From Aurantimonas sp. Leaf443 (GTDB taxonomy: Bacteria; Pseudomonadota; Alphaproteobacteria; Rhizobiales; Rhizobiaceae): a DNA stretch of 64,000 nucleotides. The stretch is taken from positions 1 through 64,000 of the forward strand of contig NZ_LMRD01000013.1 of assembly GCF_001425575.1 (NCBI RefSeq), read 5' to 3'. The notes under the pieces were generated by a model. That model did no database searches, had not been told where the DNA came from, and worked only from the letters and a program-made list of their open reading frames with translations. Positions 16,225-24,641 of the stretch are shown piece by piece (positions within the stretch are counted from its first letter, which is position 1; every line of letters starts with the position of its first letter). Both the position numbers and the translations under genes were made by a program.

Positions 16225-17670
16225 TCAAGACCGGCGGGGCTTTCTGGACGCATACGGGTTGGCCGGCTTGCGCAGTCCGAGCCGGATCGGCACGCCGTCG
16301 AGGCCGAAATCCTCGCGCAGCTTGTTGATGAGATAGCGCGTATAGGCGGTTCCGAGCGCCTCGGGCCGCGTCGTCGAGATCATGTAGGTCGGTGGCCGCG
16401 ACTTGACCTGCGTCATGTATTTCACCGTCACGCGGCGCCCGGCGACGGCCGGCGGCGGGTGGTGGGCGACGACGCGCGAGAGCCACTGGTTGAGCTTGGC
16501 CGTGGAGACGCGCTTGTTCCAGAGTTCGTGCGTGTCGGCGACGGCCTTCATCAGCCGGTCGAGCCCCTCGCCGGTCTCGCCCGAGCAGGTGATGGCGCGG
16601 ATTCCCCGCGCCTGCGGCAGAAGGCGGTCGGTCTTCTCGCGAAGGTCGGCGAGCACGGCCTGCCGGTCCTCCACGAGGTCCCATTTGTTGAAGGCGATGA
16701 CGGGGGCCCGGCCCTCGCGCACCACGAGATCGACGATGGACAGGTCCTGCTTCTCGAAGGGGATCGTCACGTCGAGCACGATGACGACGACCTCGGCGAA
16801 CTTGATCGCGCGCAGCGCGTCGGCGACGGAGAGCTTCTCGAGCTTCTCCTGCACCCGCGCCTTGCGGCGAAGGCCGGCCGTGTCGAACATCTTCACCCGG
16901 CGCCCGCGCCACTCCCACTCCACCGAGATGGAATCGCGCGTGATGCCCGCTTCCGGGCCCGTCAGCAGGCGGTCCTCGCCGAGATAGCGGTTGACGAGGG
17001 TGGACTTGCCCGCGTTCGGCCGCCCGACGATGGCGATGCGCAGCGGCTTGGTGGCGTCGTAGGGCGGGATCACCTCCTCGACGTCCGGATCCTCCGGGTC
17101 GGTGCCCTCGGGCAGGGCGATGCCGGTCTCGCGCTCGGCCTGGATCTCGCGGCGGGTCTTCTTCACGCGGAAGGCGGCGCGGCCGAGCGCCTCCACCAGC
17201 GCGTCGCGCAGGTCCCCCATGCCCTCGCCGTGCTCGGCGGAGATCGCGACGGGGTCGCCGAGGCCGAGCGAGTAGCTGTCGAAATAGCCCGCGTCCGAGC
17301 CCCGCGCCTCGGCCTTGTTGGCGACGAGGATCACCTTGGCGGCCTTGCGCCGCAGGAGTTCGGCGAAGGTGAGGTCGGCCGGCGTCAGGCCGCTCTTCAC
17401 GTCGATCATGAAGAGGCAGAGATCCGCGGAGGAAATGGCCTCCTCGGTCTGGGCGCGCATGCGCCCCTCCAGCGTCTCGGCGCCGGCCTCCTCGAGGCCG
17501 GCCGTGTCCATCACCTCGAAGGCGATGTCGAGGAGATGGGCGTCGCCCGGACGCCGGTCGCGCGTGACGCCCGGCCGGTCGTCGACGAGGGCGAGGCGCT
17601 TGCCGACGAGGCGGTTGAACAGGGTGGACTTGCCGACATTCGGGCGTCCGATGATGGCGATGGTGACCAT
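16225..17670 (-). CDS. der: Ribosome-associated GTPase Der (EngA)
   Basis: The 481-residue essential GTPase acts in 50S subunit maturation. Two tandem G domains are evident: G1 motifs GRPNVGKS (near residue 8) and GRPNAGKS (near 208), with NKAE and NKWD as the G4 boxes. The C-terminal KH-like domain ends in an Arg/Lys-rich tail ([15 protein letters not shown]). Length and domain order are normal; the start at 17670 puts the first P-loop at its usual position. It lies 34 nt downstream of the YfgM-like TPR gene, a frequent alphaproteobacterial pairing, and is probably co-transcribed with it. Confidence 0.97.
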   Translation of the reverse strand: MVTIAIIGRPNVGKSTLFNRLVGKRLALVDDRPGVTRDRRPGDAHLLDIAFEVMDTAGLEEAGAETLEGRMRAQTEEAISSADLCLFMIDVKSGLTPADLTFAELLRRKAAKVILVANKAEARGSDAGYFDSYSLGLGDPVAISAEHGEGMGDLRDALVEALGRAAFRVKKTRREIQAERETGIALPEGTDPEDPDVEEVIPPYDATKPLRIAIVGRPNAGKSTLVNRYLGEDRLLTGPEAGITRDSISVEWEWRGRRVKMFDTAGLRRKARVQEKLEKLSVADALRAIKFAEVVVIVLDVTIPFEKQDLSIVDLVVREGRAPVIAFNKWDLVEDRQAVLADLREKTDRLLPQARGIRAITCSGETGEGLDRLMKAVADTHELWNKRVSTAKLNQWLSRVVAHHPPPAVAGRRVTVKYMTQVKSRPPTYMISTTRPEALGTAYTRYLINKLREDFGLDGVPIRLGLRKPANPYASRKPRRS

Positions 17671-17704
17671 GCCCTCGACTTTCGTGTCTCGCCGCGGGGC
17701 GGGA

Positions 17705-18460
17705 TCAGTTGGTGCCCGGGGCCGGGGCGGCGGGGGCGGCGGGCGTCTCGGCCGGCGCCGCAGCGGCGGCCGCCGGGGTGGCAGGCGTGGCGGGGGCCGG
17801 CGCGGGCGCCGCGCCCGCGATCACGTCGAGGACGACGCGGGCGCGGGTGGAGATGCCGTTCGGCGTGCCCTGGTCGTCGAGAAGGCCCTGCAGGAGCGTG
17901 CGGGCCTCCTCGCCGGCGCCCGCCTTGTAGGCGCTGAGCGCCAGCGCCTCGCGCGCGGCGTAGCGCATCGCCTCGCCCTCGGCGTTCAGCCGCCCGACGC
18001 GGGCGAGCACGTCGTCGCGCGTGCCGGTGTCGACGAGGATATAGGCCGCGCGCACGGCGGCGAGATCGCGCAGCGCCTGCGCCACCGAACCGTCGTTCGC
18101 CACCGCGTCGAAACTCGCGACCGCCTCGGGCAGCTTGCCCTCGGCCTGCTCGAGCTCGGCGATGCGAAGGCGGGCGAGATCGGGATAGGCGCCGACATCC
18201 TCGGCGACGATCGCCTGGAGCGCCGTCACCGCCTCGGCGGACTGTCCGGCCTCGGCGAGGTCGAGCGCGGCGAGATAGCGGTCGCCCGCCGCGTCGGCCT
18301 CAGCGCTGCGGTAGCTCTGCCAGCCGACGATGGCGGCCGTCGCCACGACGACGAGGATGGCGGCGACGAGGAGCCAGAGGCCGAAGCGCGTCCACACCGC
18401 GCGCACGCGGTCCTGGCGCATCTCCTCGTTGACTTCGCGGATGAAACTGTCGTTGCTCAT
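17705..18460 (-). CDS. YfgM-like TPR membrane protein
   Basis: The 251-residue protein has a short cytoplasmic N-terminus ([18 protein letters not shown]), one membrane helix at residues ~26-47, a periplasmic helical TPR-like region, and an Ala/Pro-rich tail from about residue 218. This matches the TPR_21/YfgM family; E. coli YfgM is an ancillary SecYEG-associated subunit that passes substrates to periplasmic chaperones. The ATG at 18460 opens the conserved N-terminus; the frame to 18499 adds 13 unconserved residues. It directly precedes der. Family membership is fairly sure; the precise role is inferred. Confidence 0.85.
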   Translation of the reverse strand: MSNDSFIREVNEEMRQDRVRAVWTRFGLWLLVAAILVVVATAAIVGWQSYRSAEADAAGDRYLAALDLAEAGQSAEAVTALQAIVAEDVGAYPDLARLRIAELEQAEGKLPEAVASFDAVANDGSVAQALRDLAAVRAAYILVDTGTRDDVLARVGRLNAEGEAMRYAAREALALSAYKAGAGEEARTLLQGLLDDQGTPNGISTRARVVLDVIAGAAPAPAPATPATPAAAAAAPAETPAAPAAPAPGTN

Positions 18461-18629
18461 GCCCGTCCACTCTTGCCGTCGTCCGCCGGCAGGGAACATT
18501 CCCCCTCTATGACCCGGCCGGGTGCTTGAGGGTCTTCTAACGATTTTTGGCGCAACGGGAAGGACCGGGCCGATTCGCGTTGCCGCGAGGCCCTCCGGAA
18601 CCCGGCAAGCGCCCGGAAAGGACGACGCG

Positions 18630-19067
18630 ATGACGGCGACACGTGCGACGGTTCTGGGCGGCGCTGCGGGCGCGCTTCTCCTGGCCGCCGGCTGCTCGGG
18701 AACGCAGGAGCGCCGGGCCGAACTGCCGCCGCTGCCGCCCGCCCCCGCGATCGGCGCGCCCGCGGCGCCAGGCTACGGCACGCCGCCCGGCCTGCCCGGC
18801 GGCATGGCCGGAACGCCGGTCGCCGGCGGCCTCGGCGGACCGGTCGGCGGACCGCCCGCCACGGCCGGATGCGACGCCGGTGCCGCGCAGGGCGTCGTCG
18901 GCCGGCTCGGCAACGTGGCGGCGAGCGACGAGGCCAAGAGCCTGTCGGGCGCCGCCAGCGTGCGCGTCCTCTATCCCAACCAGCCGATCACGCAGGAATT
19001 CATCGGCACGCGCCTCAACCTCGAGACCAACGACGAGAATATCGTGGTGCGCGTGCGCTGCGGGTAA
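18630..19067 (+). CDS. Lipoprotein with peptidase inhibitor I78-like domain
   Basis: A 145-residue predicted lipoprotein with lipobox LLAAGC (lipidated C22), a Gly/Pro/Ala-rich linker, and a C-terminal I78-type domain of about 65 residues. The domain starts at CDAGAAQGVVGR and ends in VRVRCG, with SVRVLYPNQPIT in the middle, as in the I78 family of small serine-protease inhibitors. Two cysteines frame the domain. A GGAAAGGA ribosome binding site supports the ATG at 18630. It is divergent from the YfgM-like gene and followed after 81 nt by a GMC oxidoreductase. Inhibitory activity is a family inference only. Confidence 0.8.
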   Translation: MTATRATVLGGAAGALLLAAGCSGTQERRAELPPLPPAPAIGAPAAPGYGTPPGLPGGMAGTPVAGGLGGPVGGPPATAGCDAGAAQGVVGRLGNVAASDEAKSLSGAASVRVLYPNQPITQEFIGTRLNLETNDENIVVRVRCG

Positions 19068-19148
19068 GCCGGCTCTCCGAGCCCGGCGCCGTCCGCCTTC
19101 GACGAAGGGCGTCTTGCCCGCCGCGCGCGGTCATGGTCGAACCGGAGC

Positions 19149-20768
19149 ATGGAAACGCTCGACGGTACCTACGACTTCGTGATCCTCGGCGCCGGCACGG
19201 CCGGATGCGTCCTGGCCGAACAGCTGACCGCCTCGGGGCGCCACCGCGTCCTCGTGCTGGAAGCGGGCGGGCGCGACGACTGGATCTGGTTCCACATCCC
19301 GGTCGGCTATCTCTTCGCCATCGGCAATCCGCGCGCCGACTGGATGTTCAGGACCGAGGCCGAACCCGGCCTCAACGGGCGCGCCCTCTCCTATCCGCGC
19401 GGCAAGGTGATCGGCGGCTCCTCGGCCATCAACGCCATGATCGCCATGCGCGGCCAGGCGGCCGACTACGATGGCTGGCGCGCGCTCGGCCTGCCCGGCT
19501 GGGGCTGGAGCGACGTGCTGCCGCTGTTCCGCGCCATGGAGGATCATTTCCTCGGCGACAGCGAGCATCACGGCGTCGGCGGCGGCTGGCGCGTGGAGGC
19601 GCCGCGCCTCTCCTGGCCGGTGCTCGACGCCGTGCATGCGGCGGCCGTCGAGATGGGCGTTCCGGCCAATGCCGACTTCAACCGCGGCGACAACGAGGGC
19701 GCGGGCTATTTTCACGTGAACCAGAAGCTCGGCCGGCGCTGGTCGGCGGCGCGCGGCTTCCTGAAACCCGCGCTGAAGCGGCCGAACATGCGGCTCGTCA
19801 CCCATGCCATGGTCGAGCGGCTGGTGGTGGAGGACGGGCGCGTCGTGGGCGTGCGCTACCGCCGCGACGGCGTCTCGCGCGAGGTGCGCGCCGGGCGCGA
19901 GGTGATCCTCGCGTCCGGCGCCATCGGCTCGCCGCAGATCCTCCAGCTGTCCGGCATCGGGCCGGCGGCCGAGCTTTCCCGGCTCGGCATCGCCCCCGTC
20001 CTCGACGCGCCGGGCGTCGGCGCCAACCTGCAGGACCATCTCCAGCAGCGCGCGATCTACAAGGTGAGCGGCATCCGCACGCTGAACGAGACCTATTGGT
20101 CGCTGCCGCGCCGGGCGCTGATGGGGCTCGACTACGCCTTCCGCCGCCGCGGGCCGCTGACCATGGCGCCCTCGCAGCTCGGCATCTTCATGCGCTCGCG
20201 CGCCGGCCTGAACCGGGCCGACATCCAGTTCCACGTCCAGCCCCTCTCGCTCGACAAGTTCGGCGAGCCGCTGCATCGCGAGCCGGCCATCACGGTCAGC
20301 GCCTGCAACCTGAGACCCACCTCGCGCGGCACGGTGCGCCTGCGCTCGACCGAGCCCGGCGAGGCGCCGATCATCGCGCCGAACTACCTGTCGACCGAGG
20401 AGGACCGGCGCGTGGCCGCCGACGCCATCCGCCAGACGCGCCGGCTCATGGCTCAGCCCGCGCTCGCCCTCTACGGGCCGCGGGAGATCCTGCCCGGCCC
20501 CGGCACGGGCGACGACGAGGCGGCGCTCGCCAAGGCCGCCGGCGATATCGGCACCACGATCTTCCATCCCGTCGGCACCGCCCGCATGGGGGCCGACGAC
20601 GAGCCCGGCGCCGTCCTCGACGCGCGTCTGCGCCTGCGCGGCCTGCCGGGCCTTCGCGTCGTCGACGCCTCGATCATGCCGACGATCACGTCGGGCAACA
20701 CCAACACGCCGACGGCGATGATCGCCATGAACGGGGCGCGGATGATCCTGGAGGACGCCGCGCGCTGA
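19149..20768 (+). CDS. GMC-family FAD oxidoreductase (choline dehydrogenase-like)
   Basis: The 539-residue flavoprotein has the N-terminal FAD-binding GAGTAGCVLAEQL (residues ~12-24), the GMC signature region around PRGKVIGGSSAINAM, and the second signature GAIGSPQILQLSGIGP. The C-terminal catalytic region has HPVGTARMG and GNTNTPTAMIA. Members oxidise alcohols such as choline or polyethylene glycol using FAD. No betaine aldehyde dehydrogenase or transporter is adjacent, so the substrate is unknown. GGAG lies just before the ATG. It is followed after about 100 nt by a membrane glycosyltransferase-like gene with no evident functional link. Confidence 0.93.
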   Translation: METLDGTYDFVILGAGTAGCVLAEQLTASGRHRVLVLEAGGRDDWIWFHIPVGYLFAIGNPRADWMFRTEAEPGLNGRALSYPRGKVIGGSSAINAMIAMRGQAADYDGWRALGLPGWGWSDVLPLFRAMEDHFLGDSEHHGVGGGWRVEAPRLSWPVLDAVHAAAVEMGVPANADFNRGDNEGAGYFHVNQKLGRRWSAARGFLKPALKRPNMRLVTHAMVERLVVEDGRVVGVRYRRDGVSREVRAGREVILASGAIGSPQILQLSGIGPAAELSRLGIAPVLDAPGVGANLQDHLQQRAIYKVSGIRTLNETYWSLPRRALMGLDYAFRRRGPLTMAPSQLGIFMRSRAGLNRADIQFHVQPLSLDKFGEPLHREPAITVSACNLRPTSRGTVRLRSTEPGEAPIIAPNYLSTEEDRRVAADAIRQTRRLMAQPALALYGPREILPGPGTGDDEAALAKAAGDIGTTIFHPVGTARMGADDEPGAVLDARLRLRGLPGLRVVDASIMPTITSGNTNTPTAMIAMNGARMILEDAAR

Positions 20769-20874
20769 ACGCATGGGGCGCCGGGCCTCGCGGGCGTCTT
20801 CCGCAGCGCATGAGGCTGCGCTAGAGGGCTGGCCGACCGGCGCCGACGCGCCCGACGCCGCCGCCGAGGACACC

Positions 20875-22122
20875 ATGCTCCTGCCCACCGCCCGATCGCT
20901 GCGCCTCTCCGGCCCCGGCCGGTGCGCGCCCCTTCCATGGGTCCCGGCGCTGCACCGGGTCGACGAAGCGATCGGGGCCTTCTGCCGGGCGCGGATCCTC
21001 GGCATTCCCGCCCCGCTCCTCTTCGTCGGGATCGTGCTCCTGAGCAATCTGGGGCTGAACCTTGCGACGGGCGTCGCCGCCGCCGCCGACGACCGCGAGC
21101 AGCTGACCTATGCCGGCGCCTGGGCGCTCGGCTATAGCGGGGTGCAGCCGCCGCTCCACACCTGGATCGTGCGCCTCGTCGCGCTGGTGGCGGGCGAACA
21201 GCTCGCCGCGGTCTATATCGCCCGCTTCGCCGTCCTCTTCGGCGTCTTCGCCGCCACCTGGACGGCCGCGCGCATCCTGCGCCTGTCGCGCGAAGCCTCG
21301 GCCGCGGCCATGCTCGGCCTCTTCCTCCTGCCGCAGATCGGCTGGGAGGCGCAGCGCACCTTCTCCCATTCGCTCACCGCCATGCTGGGCTGCCTGTGCG
21401 TCTTCGCCGTCCTGGCGCGGCTCCTGCGGGCGCCTTCGGCAGGAGACGGGGCGGCGCAGGCGCCGGCCTCGCCCGGCCTCCACGTGGCGCTCGGCCTCGC
21501 GGCGGCGGCCGCGCTTCTGGGCAAGTACAATAGCGGCCTCTTCCTCCTCGCCGCCGCGATCGCGCTCGCCACGCAGCCGGCGCTCGCCCGCCGCCTCTCG
21601 CCGCGCGGGCTCCTCCTGTCGCTCGCCACGGCCGCGCTCGTCCTCGCCGCCCCGGCGCTCTGGCTGATGGACCATGCCGAACGTCTCGGCGACAGCGCCG
21701 GCAAGTTCGCCTTCGGCGCCGCGGGATCCTTCCTCGGCGACCGCGCCGCCGGCCTTCTCGACCTCGCCGGCCAGACCGCCCTGTATGTCGCGCCTCTCGT
21801 GGCGGTGGCGATCCTCGCGGGCGGACGCCGCGCCCTGCGGCGCAACGCCGAAGCGCCGGGGGATGCCGCCTGCCGCCTGGCCGCGCGCTCGATCCTCGTC
21901 GGCCTCGGTCTCGCCGCCCTGGCGGTCGCGGCGAGCGGCGCGACGCAGGTGAAGATCTACTGGCTGCACCCCGTCCTCATCCTCAGCCCCCTCGCGGTGG
22001 CCGCATCGCTCGGCCCGCGCGACGGGAGCGCGGCGCCCAGGGCGATCGTCGCCGCCGGCCTGATCGTCGGCCCGCTGACCACCGCGATCTTCGCGGCGCG
22101 CCTGTTCGGCTTCGGCCATTGA
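20875..22122 (+). CDS. Polytopic membrane protein, GT39/ArnT-like glycosyltransferase
   Basis: A 415-residue protein with about 9-10 hydrophobic helices. Its N-terminal part resembles dolichyl-phosphate-mannose/ArnT-type (GT-C) transferases: a first loop with an acidic DDREQLTYAGAW and YSGVQPPLHTWIVRL, followed by a helix ending in an Arg-rich turn (RILRLSREASAAAM). In GT-C enzymes the acidic first loop holds the catalytic aspartate and the lipid-phosphate sugar is the donor. The ATG at 20875 is preceded by GAGG; the frame to 20773 would add 34 unlikely residues. It probably glycosylates an envelope component, but the substrate is not deducible. Confidence 0.75.
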   Translation: MLLPTARSLRLSGPGRCAPLPWVPALHRVDEAIGAFCRARILGIPAPLLFVGIVLLSNLGLNLATGVAAAADDREQLTYAGAWALGYSGVQPPLHTWIVRLVALVAGEQLAAVYIARFAVLFGVFAATWTAARILRLSREASAAAMLGLFLLPQIGWEAQRTFSHSLTAMLGCLCVFAVLARLLRAPSAGDGAAQAPASPGLHVALGLAAAAALLGKYNSGLFLLAAAIALATQPALARRLSPRGLLLSLATAALVLAAPALWLMDHAERLGDSAGKFAFGAAGSFLGDRAAGLLDLAGQTALYVAPLVAVAILAGGRRALRRNAEAPGDAACRLAARSILVGLGLAALAVAASGATQVKIYWLHPVLILSPLAVAASLGPRDGSAAPRAIVAAGLIVGPLTTAIFAARLFGFGH

Positions 22123-22177
22123 GGGCCGCGCCGCCGCCCTCTCTGACGCCCTCCCGGCGGCCTTCCGCATCTTTCCA

Positions 22178-22192
22178 TTGACGTAAACGGAA
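22178..22192. promoter_or_regulatory. LiuR/FadR-like operator candidate
   Basis: TTGACGTAAACGGAA is an imperfect palindrome resembling motifs for LiuR-type regulators of acyl-CoA catabolism (recalled as roughly TTGACGTWAACGTCAA). It lies 66 nt before the acyl-CoA ligase start, a sensible operator position. One half-site is degenerate. Confidence 0.4.
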
Positions 22193-22257
22193 GAACGCTC
22201 GCTTTTCCCGTCCGGCATGCTAGCCTGCTCCAAAAACAGTGGGAGGAGGTGGGCGTC

Positions 22258-23925
22258 ATGCACAGGCCCTGGTTGTCGCAATATCCCGAAGGCGTGCCGC
22301 ACGACCTGCCGGAAATCGCCTATACGAGCCTCGTCGAGCTGTTCGACGAGGCGTTCCGCCTGCATGGCCCCAAGCCCGCCTTCCGCTTCATGGGCGCGGT
22401 TCTGACCTTCGCGGCCCTCGACGAGGCCTCGCGCCGCTTCGCCTCCGCCCTCCAGGCCAGCGGCCTGAAGCCGGGCGACAGGGTCGCGCTGATGATGCCG
22501 AACGTCTTCCAGTATCCGGTGGCGGTCGCCGGCGTCCTGCGGGCGGGCATGGTCGTCGTCAACACCAACCCGCTCTACACGCCGCGCGAGCTGCAGCACC
22601 AGCTGAAGGACAGCGGCGCGGCGGCCATCGTCATTCTGGAGAACATGGCCGCCACGCTCGCCGAATGCCGGGCGCAGGTGCCGGAGCTTCGCCACGTCGT
22701 GGTGACCTCGCTCGCCGAGATGCTGCCCTTCCCCAAGCGCCTCGTCGTCGACTTCGTCGTGCGCCGCGTGAAGAAGATGGTGCCGCCCTACGATCTGCCG
22801 GGCGCCGTCGGCTGGAAGGCCTTCATGGCCCGCGGCGGCACGGCGCCCCGCCCCGCCGGCACCGCGCTCGACGATGTCGCGGTGCTGCAATATACGGGCG
22901 GCACGACGGGCGTCGCCAAGGGAGCGATGCTGACGCACCGCAATCTCGTCGCCAATGTCCTGCAGTCGCAGGCCTGGTACGAGCCGGCGCTCGCCAAGGT
23001 GCCCGCGAGCGAGCAGGTCAACACCGTCTGCGCCCTGCCGCTCTACCATATCTTCGGCTTCACCGTGAACATGCTGCTCTCGATGCGTCTCGGGGGCTGC
23101 AACATCCTCATCCCCAACCCGCGCGACATCCCGGCCCTCCTGAAGGAGCTGAAGCGCCAGCGCTTCCACTCCTTTCCCGCCGTGAACACGCTGTTTGCCG
23201 CCATCGCCCGCCACCCGGAGGCCAAGAGCGTCGACTGGTCGGGCCTCATCCTGTCGGTGGGCGGGGGCATGGCCGTGCAGGCGGCGGTCGCCGAGCGCTG
23301 GCGCGCCCTCACCGGCTGCTCGATCTGCGAGGGCTACGGCCTGTCGGAGACCTCGCCCTCGGCGAGCTGCAACTCCGTCCTCTCGCCCGACTATACCGGC
23401 ACGATCGGCGTCCCCATCCCGTCCACGATCTTCCGCATCCTCGGCGAAGACGGCGCGGATGTGCCGCTCGGCGAGCCCGGCGAGATCGCCATCAGCGGCC
23501 CGCAGGTGATGGCCGGCTACTGGAACCGGCCGCGCGAGACCCGCGAGGCGCTGACGCCGGACGGCTATCTCCTCACCGGCGACATCGGCATCATGGACGA
23601 GCGCGGCTCCGTGCGCATCGTCGACCGCAAGAAGGACATGATCAACGTCTCGGGCTTCAACGTCTATCCCAACGAGGTCGAGGACGTGGTGACGCGCATG
23701 CCCGGCGTCGCCGAGGCCGCGGCCATCGGCGTGGCGGACGAGAATTCCGGCGAGGCGGTGAAGCTCTTCGTCGTGCGCAGCGACGCAGGCCTTACAGCCG
23801 AGGGGGTCAAGGCCTACTGCCGGGAGAACCTCACCGGCTACAAGCGCCCGCGCGAGATCGAGTTCCGCGACGAGCTGCCCAAGACCGGGGTCGGCAAGAT
23901 CCTGCGCCGCGCGCTGCGCGACTGA
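22258..23925 (+). CDS. fadD: Long-chain fatty acid-CoA ligase (FadD-like)
   Basis: The 555-residue ANL-superfamily adenylating enzyme carries the P-loop-like motif YTGGTTGVAKGAM, the A5 segment GYGLSETSP, TGDIGIMDERG, and the DRKKDMINVSGFNVYPNEVE hinge. The C-terminal catalytic lysine sits in KTGVGKILRR. It converts fatty acids plus CoA and ATP to acyl-CoA for beta-oxidation. The GGGAGGAGG ribosome binding site at 22241-22249 is 8 nt from the ATG at 22258, so that start is favoured over the in-frame GTG at 22249. A possible acyl-CoA-regulator operator lies upstream. No beta-oxidation genes are adjacent. Confidence 0.92.
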   Translation: MHRPWLSQYPEGVPHDLPEIAYTSLVELFDEAFRLHGPKPAFRFMGAVLTFAALDEASRRFASALQASGLKPGDRVALMMPNVFQYPVAVAGVLRAGMVVVNTNPLYTPRELQHQLKDSGAAAIVILENMAATLAECRAQVPELRHVVVTSLAEMLPFPKRLVVDFVVRRVKKMVPPYDLPGAVGWKAFMARGGTAPRPAGTALDDVAVLQYTGGTTGVAKGAMLTHRNLVANVLQSQAWYEPALAKVPASEQVNTVCALPLYHIFGFTVNMLLSMRLGGCNILIPNPRDIPALLKELKRQRFHSFPAVNTLFAAIARHPEAKSVDWSGLILSVGGGMAVQAAVAERWRALTGCSICEGYGLSETSPSASCNSVLSPDYTGTIGVPIPSTIFRILGEDGADVPLGEPGEIAISGPQVMAGYWNRPRETREALTPDGYLLTGDIGIMDERGSVRIVDRKKDMINVSGFNVYPNEVEDVVTRMPGVAEAAAIGVADENSGEAVKLFVVRSDAGLTAEGVKAYCRENLTGYKRPREIEFRDELPKTGVGKILRRALRD

Positions 23926-24008
23926 GCCGCCATCGCGCCGAAGCGCTCCGCGCTCGCCCCGAGCGGTCGCGGGCCGGCGCGCGCCTCCCCATCCCGCCCG
24001 CCTCGATT

Positions 24009-24040
24009 CGCCCGCCGCCCTTGCGGGCGGGCGCCCTTCT
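24009..24040 (+). terminator. Possible terminator of the acyl-CoA ligase gene
   Basis: CGCCCGCC (24009-24016) pairs with GGCGGGCG (24026-24033) around a 9-nt loop and is followed by CCCTTCTTGT. The T-run is interrupted. It lies about 85 nt after the stop codon. Confidence 0.45.
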
Positions 24041-24199
24041 TGTATCCTCGGCCCAACCATGACGGCCGACCGCTCGAAAACCCCCAGCGCGTCGAAGGGG
24101 TTGTCGTTTTCTTCGCGAGGAGTGAAATCTCCTCTTCCCATTCATCGTCCCGTCGCATATATCCCCATCACCGGCGGCGAGAAGCCGACCCGGTCGTGA

Positions 24200-24276
<77 letters not shown>

Positions 24277-24286
24277 AGATGAAGCG

Positions 24287-24314
24287 AACCCCCGTCCCTC
24301 GTGGCGGGGGTTTT
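24287..24314 (+). terminator. Rho-independent terminator of tRNA-fMet
   Basis: AACCCCCG pairs with CGGGGGTT (24305-24312) around a 10-nt loop, followed by TTTT-like bases, only 10 nt after the tRNA 3' end. Confidence 0.85.
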
Positions 24315-24641
24315 GCTTTGCGCCCTGGCGCAGGCCGGACGCACGGCAGGATCGCCGGCCGGTTCCGGCCGGCTCCTCGCTTTTCCCGCCGCCGTGCCGG
24401 AACCCTCGCCTGCCGTCCGCCCTTCCCTGACTGTTCCGAGCCGCATAGGTTTCGGCGCGAGCCCGATCACCGAACCGCCATGGCGCCCGCGCAGCGGGGC
24501 GCAGATGGCCGAGGCACGGGCCAGGGCCGTGGCAGGAGCGATGGCGTGGCCTTGCGGCGCGCGGCCGGAGGGGGAACCGCGGACGGCTCCGTCCGTGCCG
24601 CTTTGCAAGTGCAAACCGATCGCGCCACGGGGTATGCGTCG

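Noticed and set aside
20821-24141. 1106-codon minus-strand frame across the glycosyltransferase-like and acyl-CoA ligase genes
   Set aside because: Spans two unrelated real genes on the other strand; translation is Arg/Gly/Asp/His-rich without family motifs.
24279-24641. N-terminal extension of the hybrid kinase starting at 24279
   Set aside because: It would begin 3 nt after tRNA-fMet, run through the tRNA terminator and translate to Arg/Gly-rich sequence without domain resemblance.
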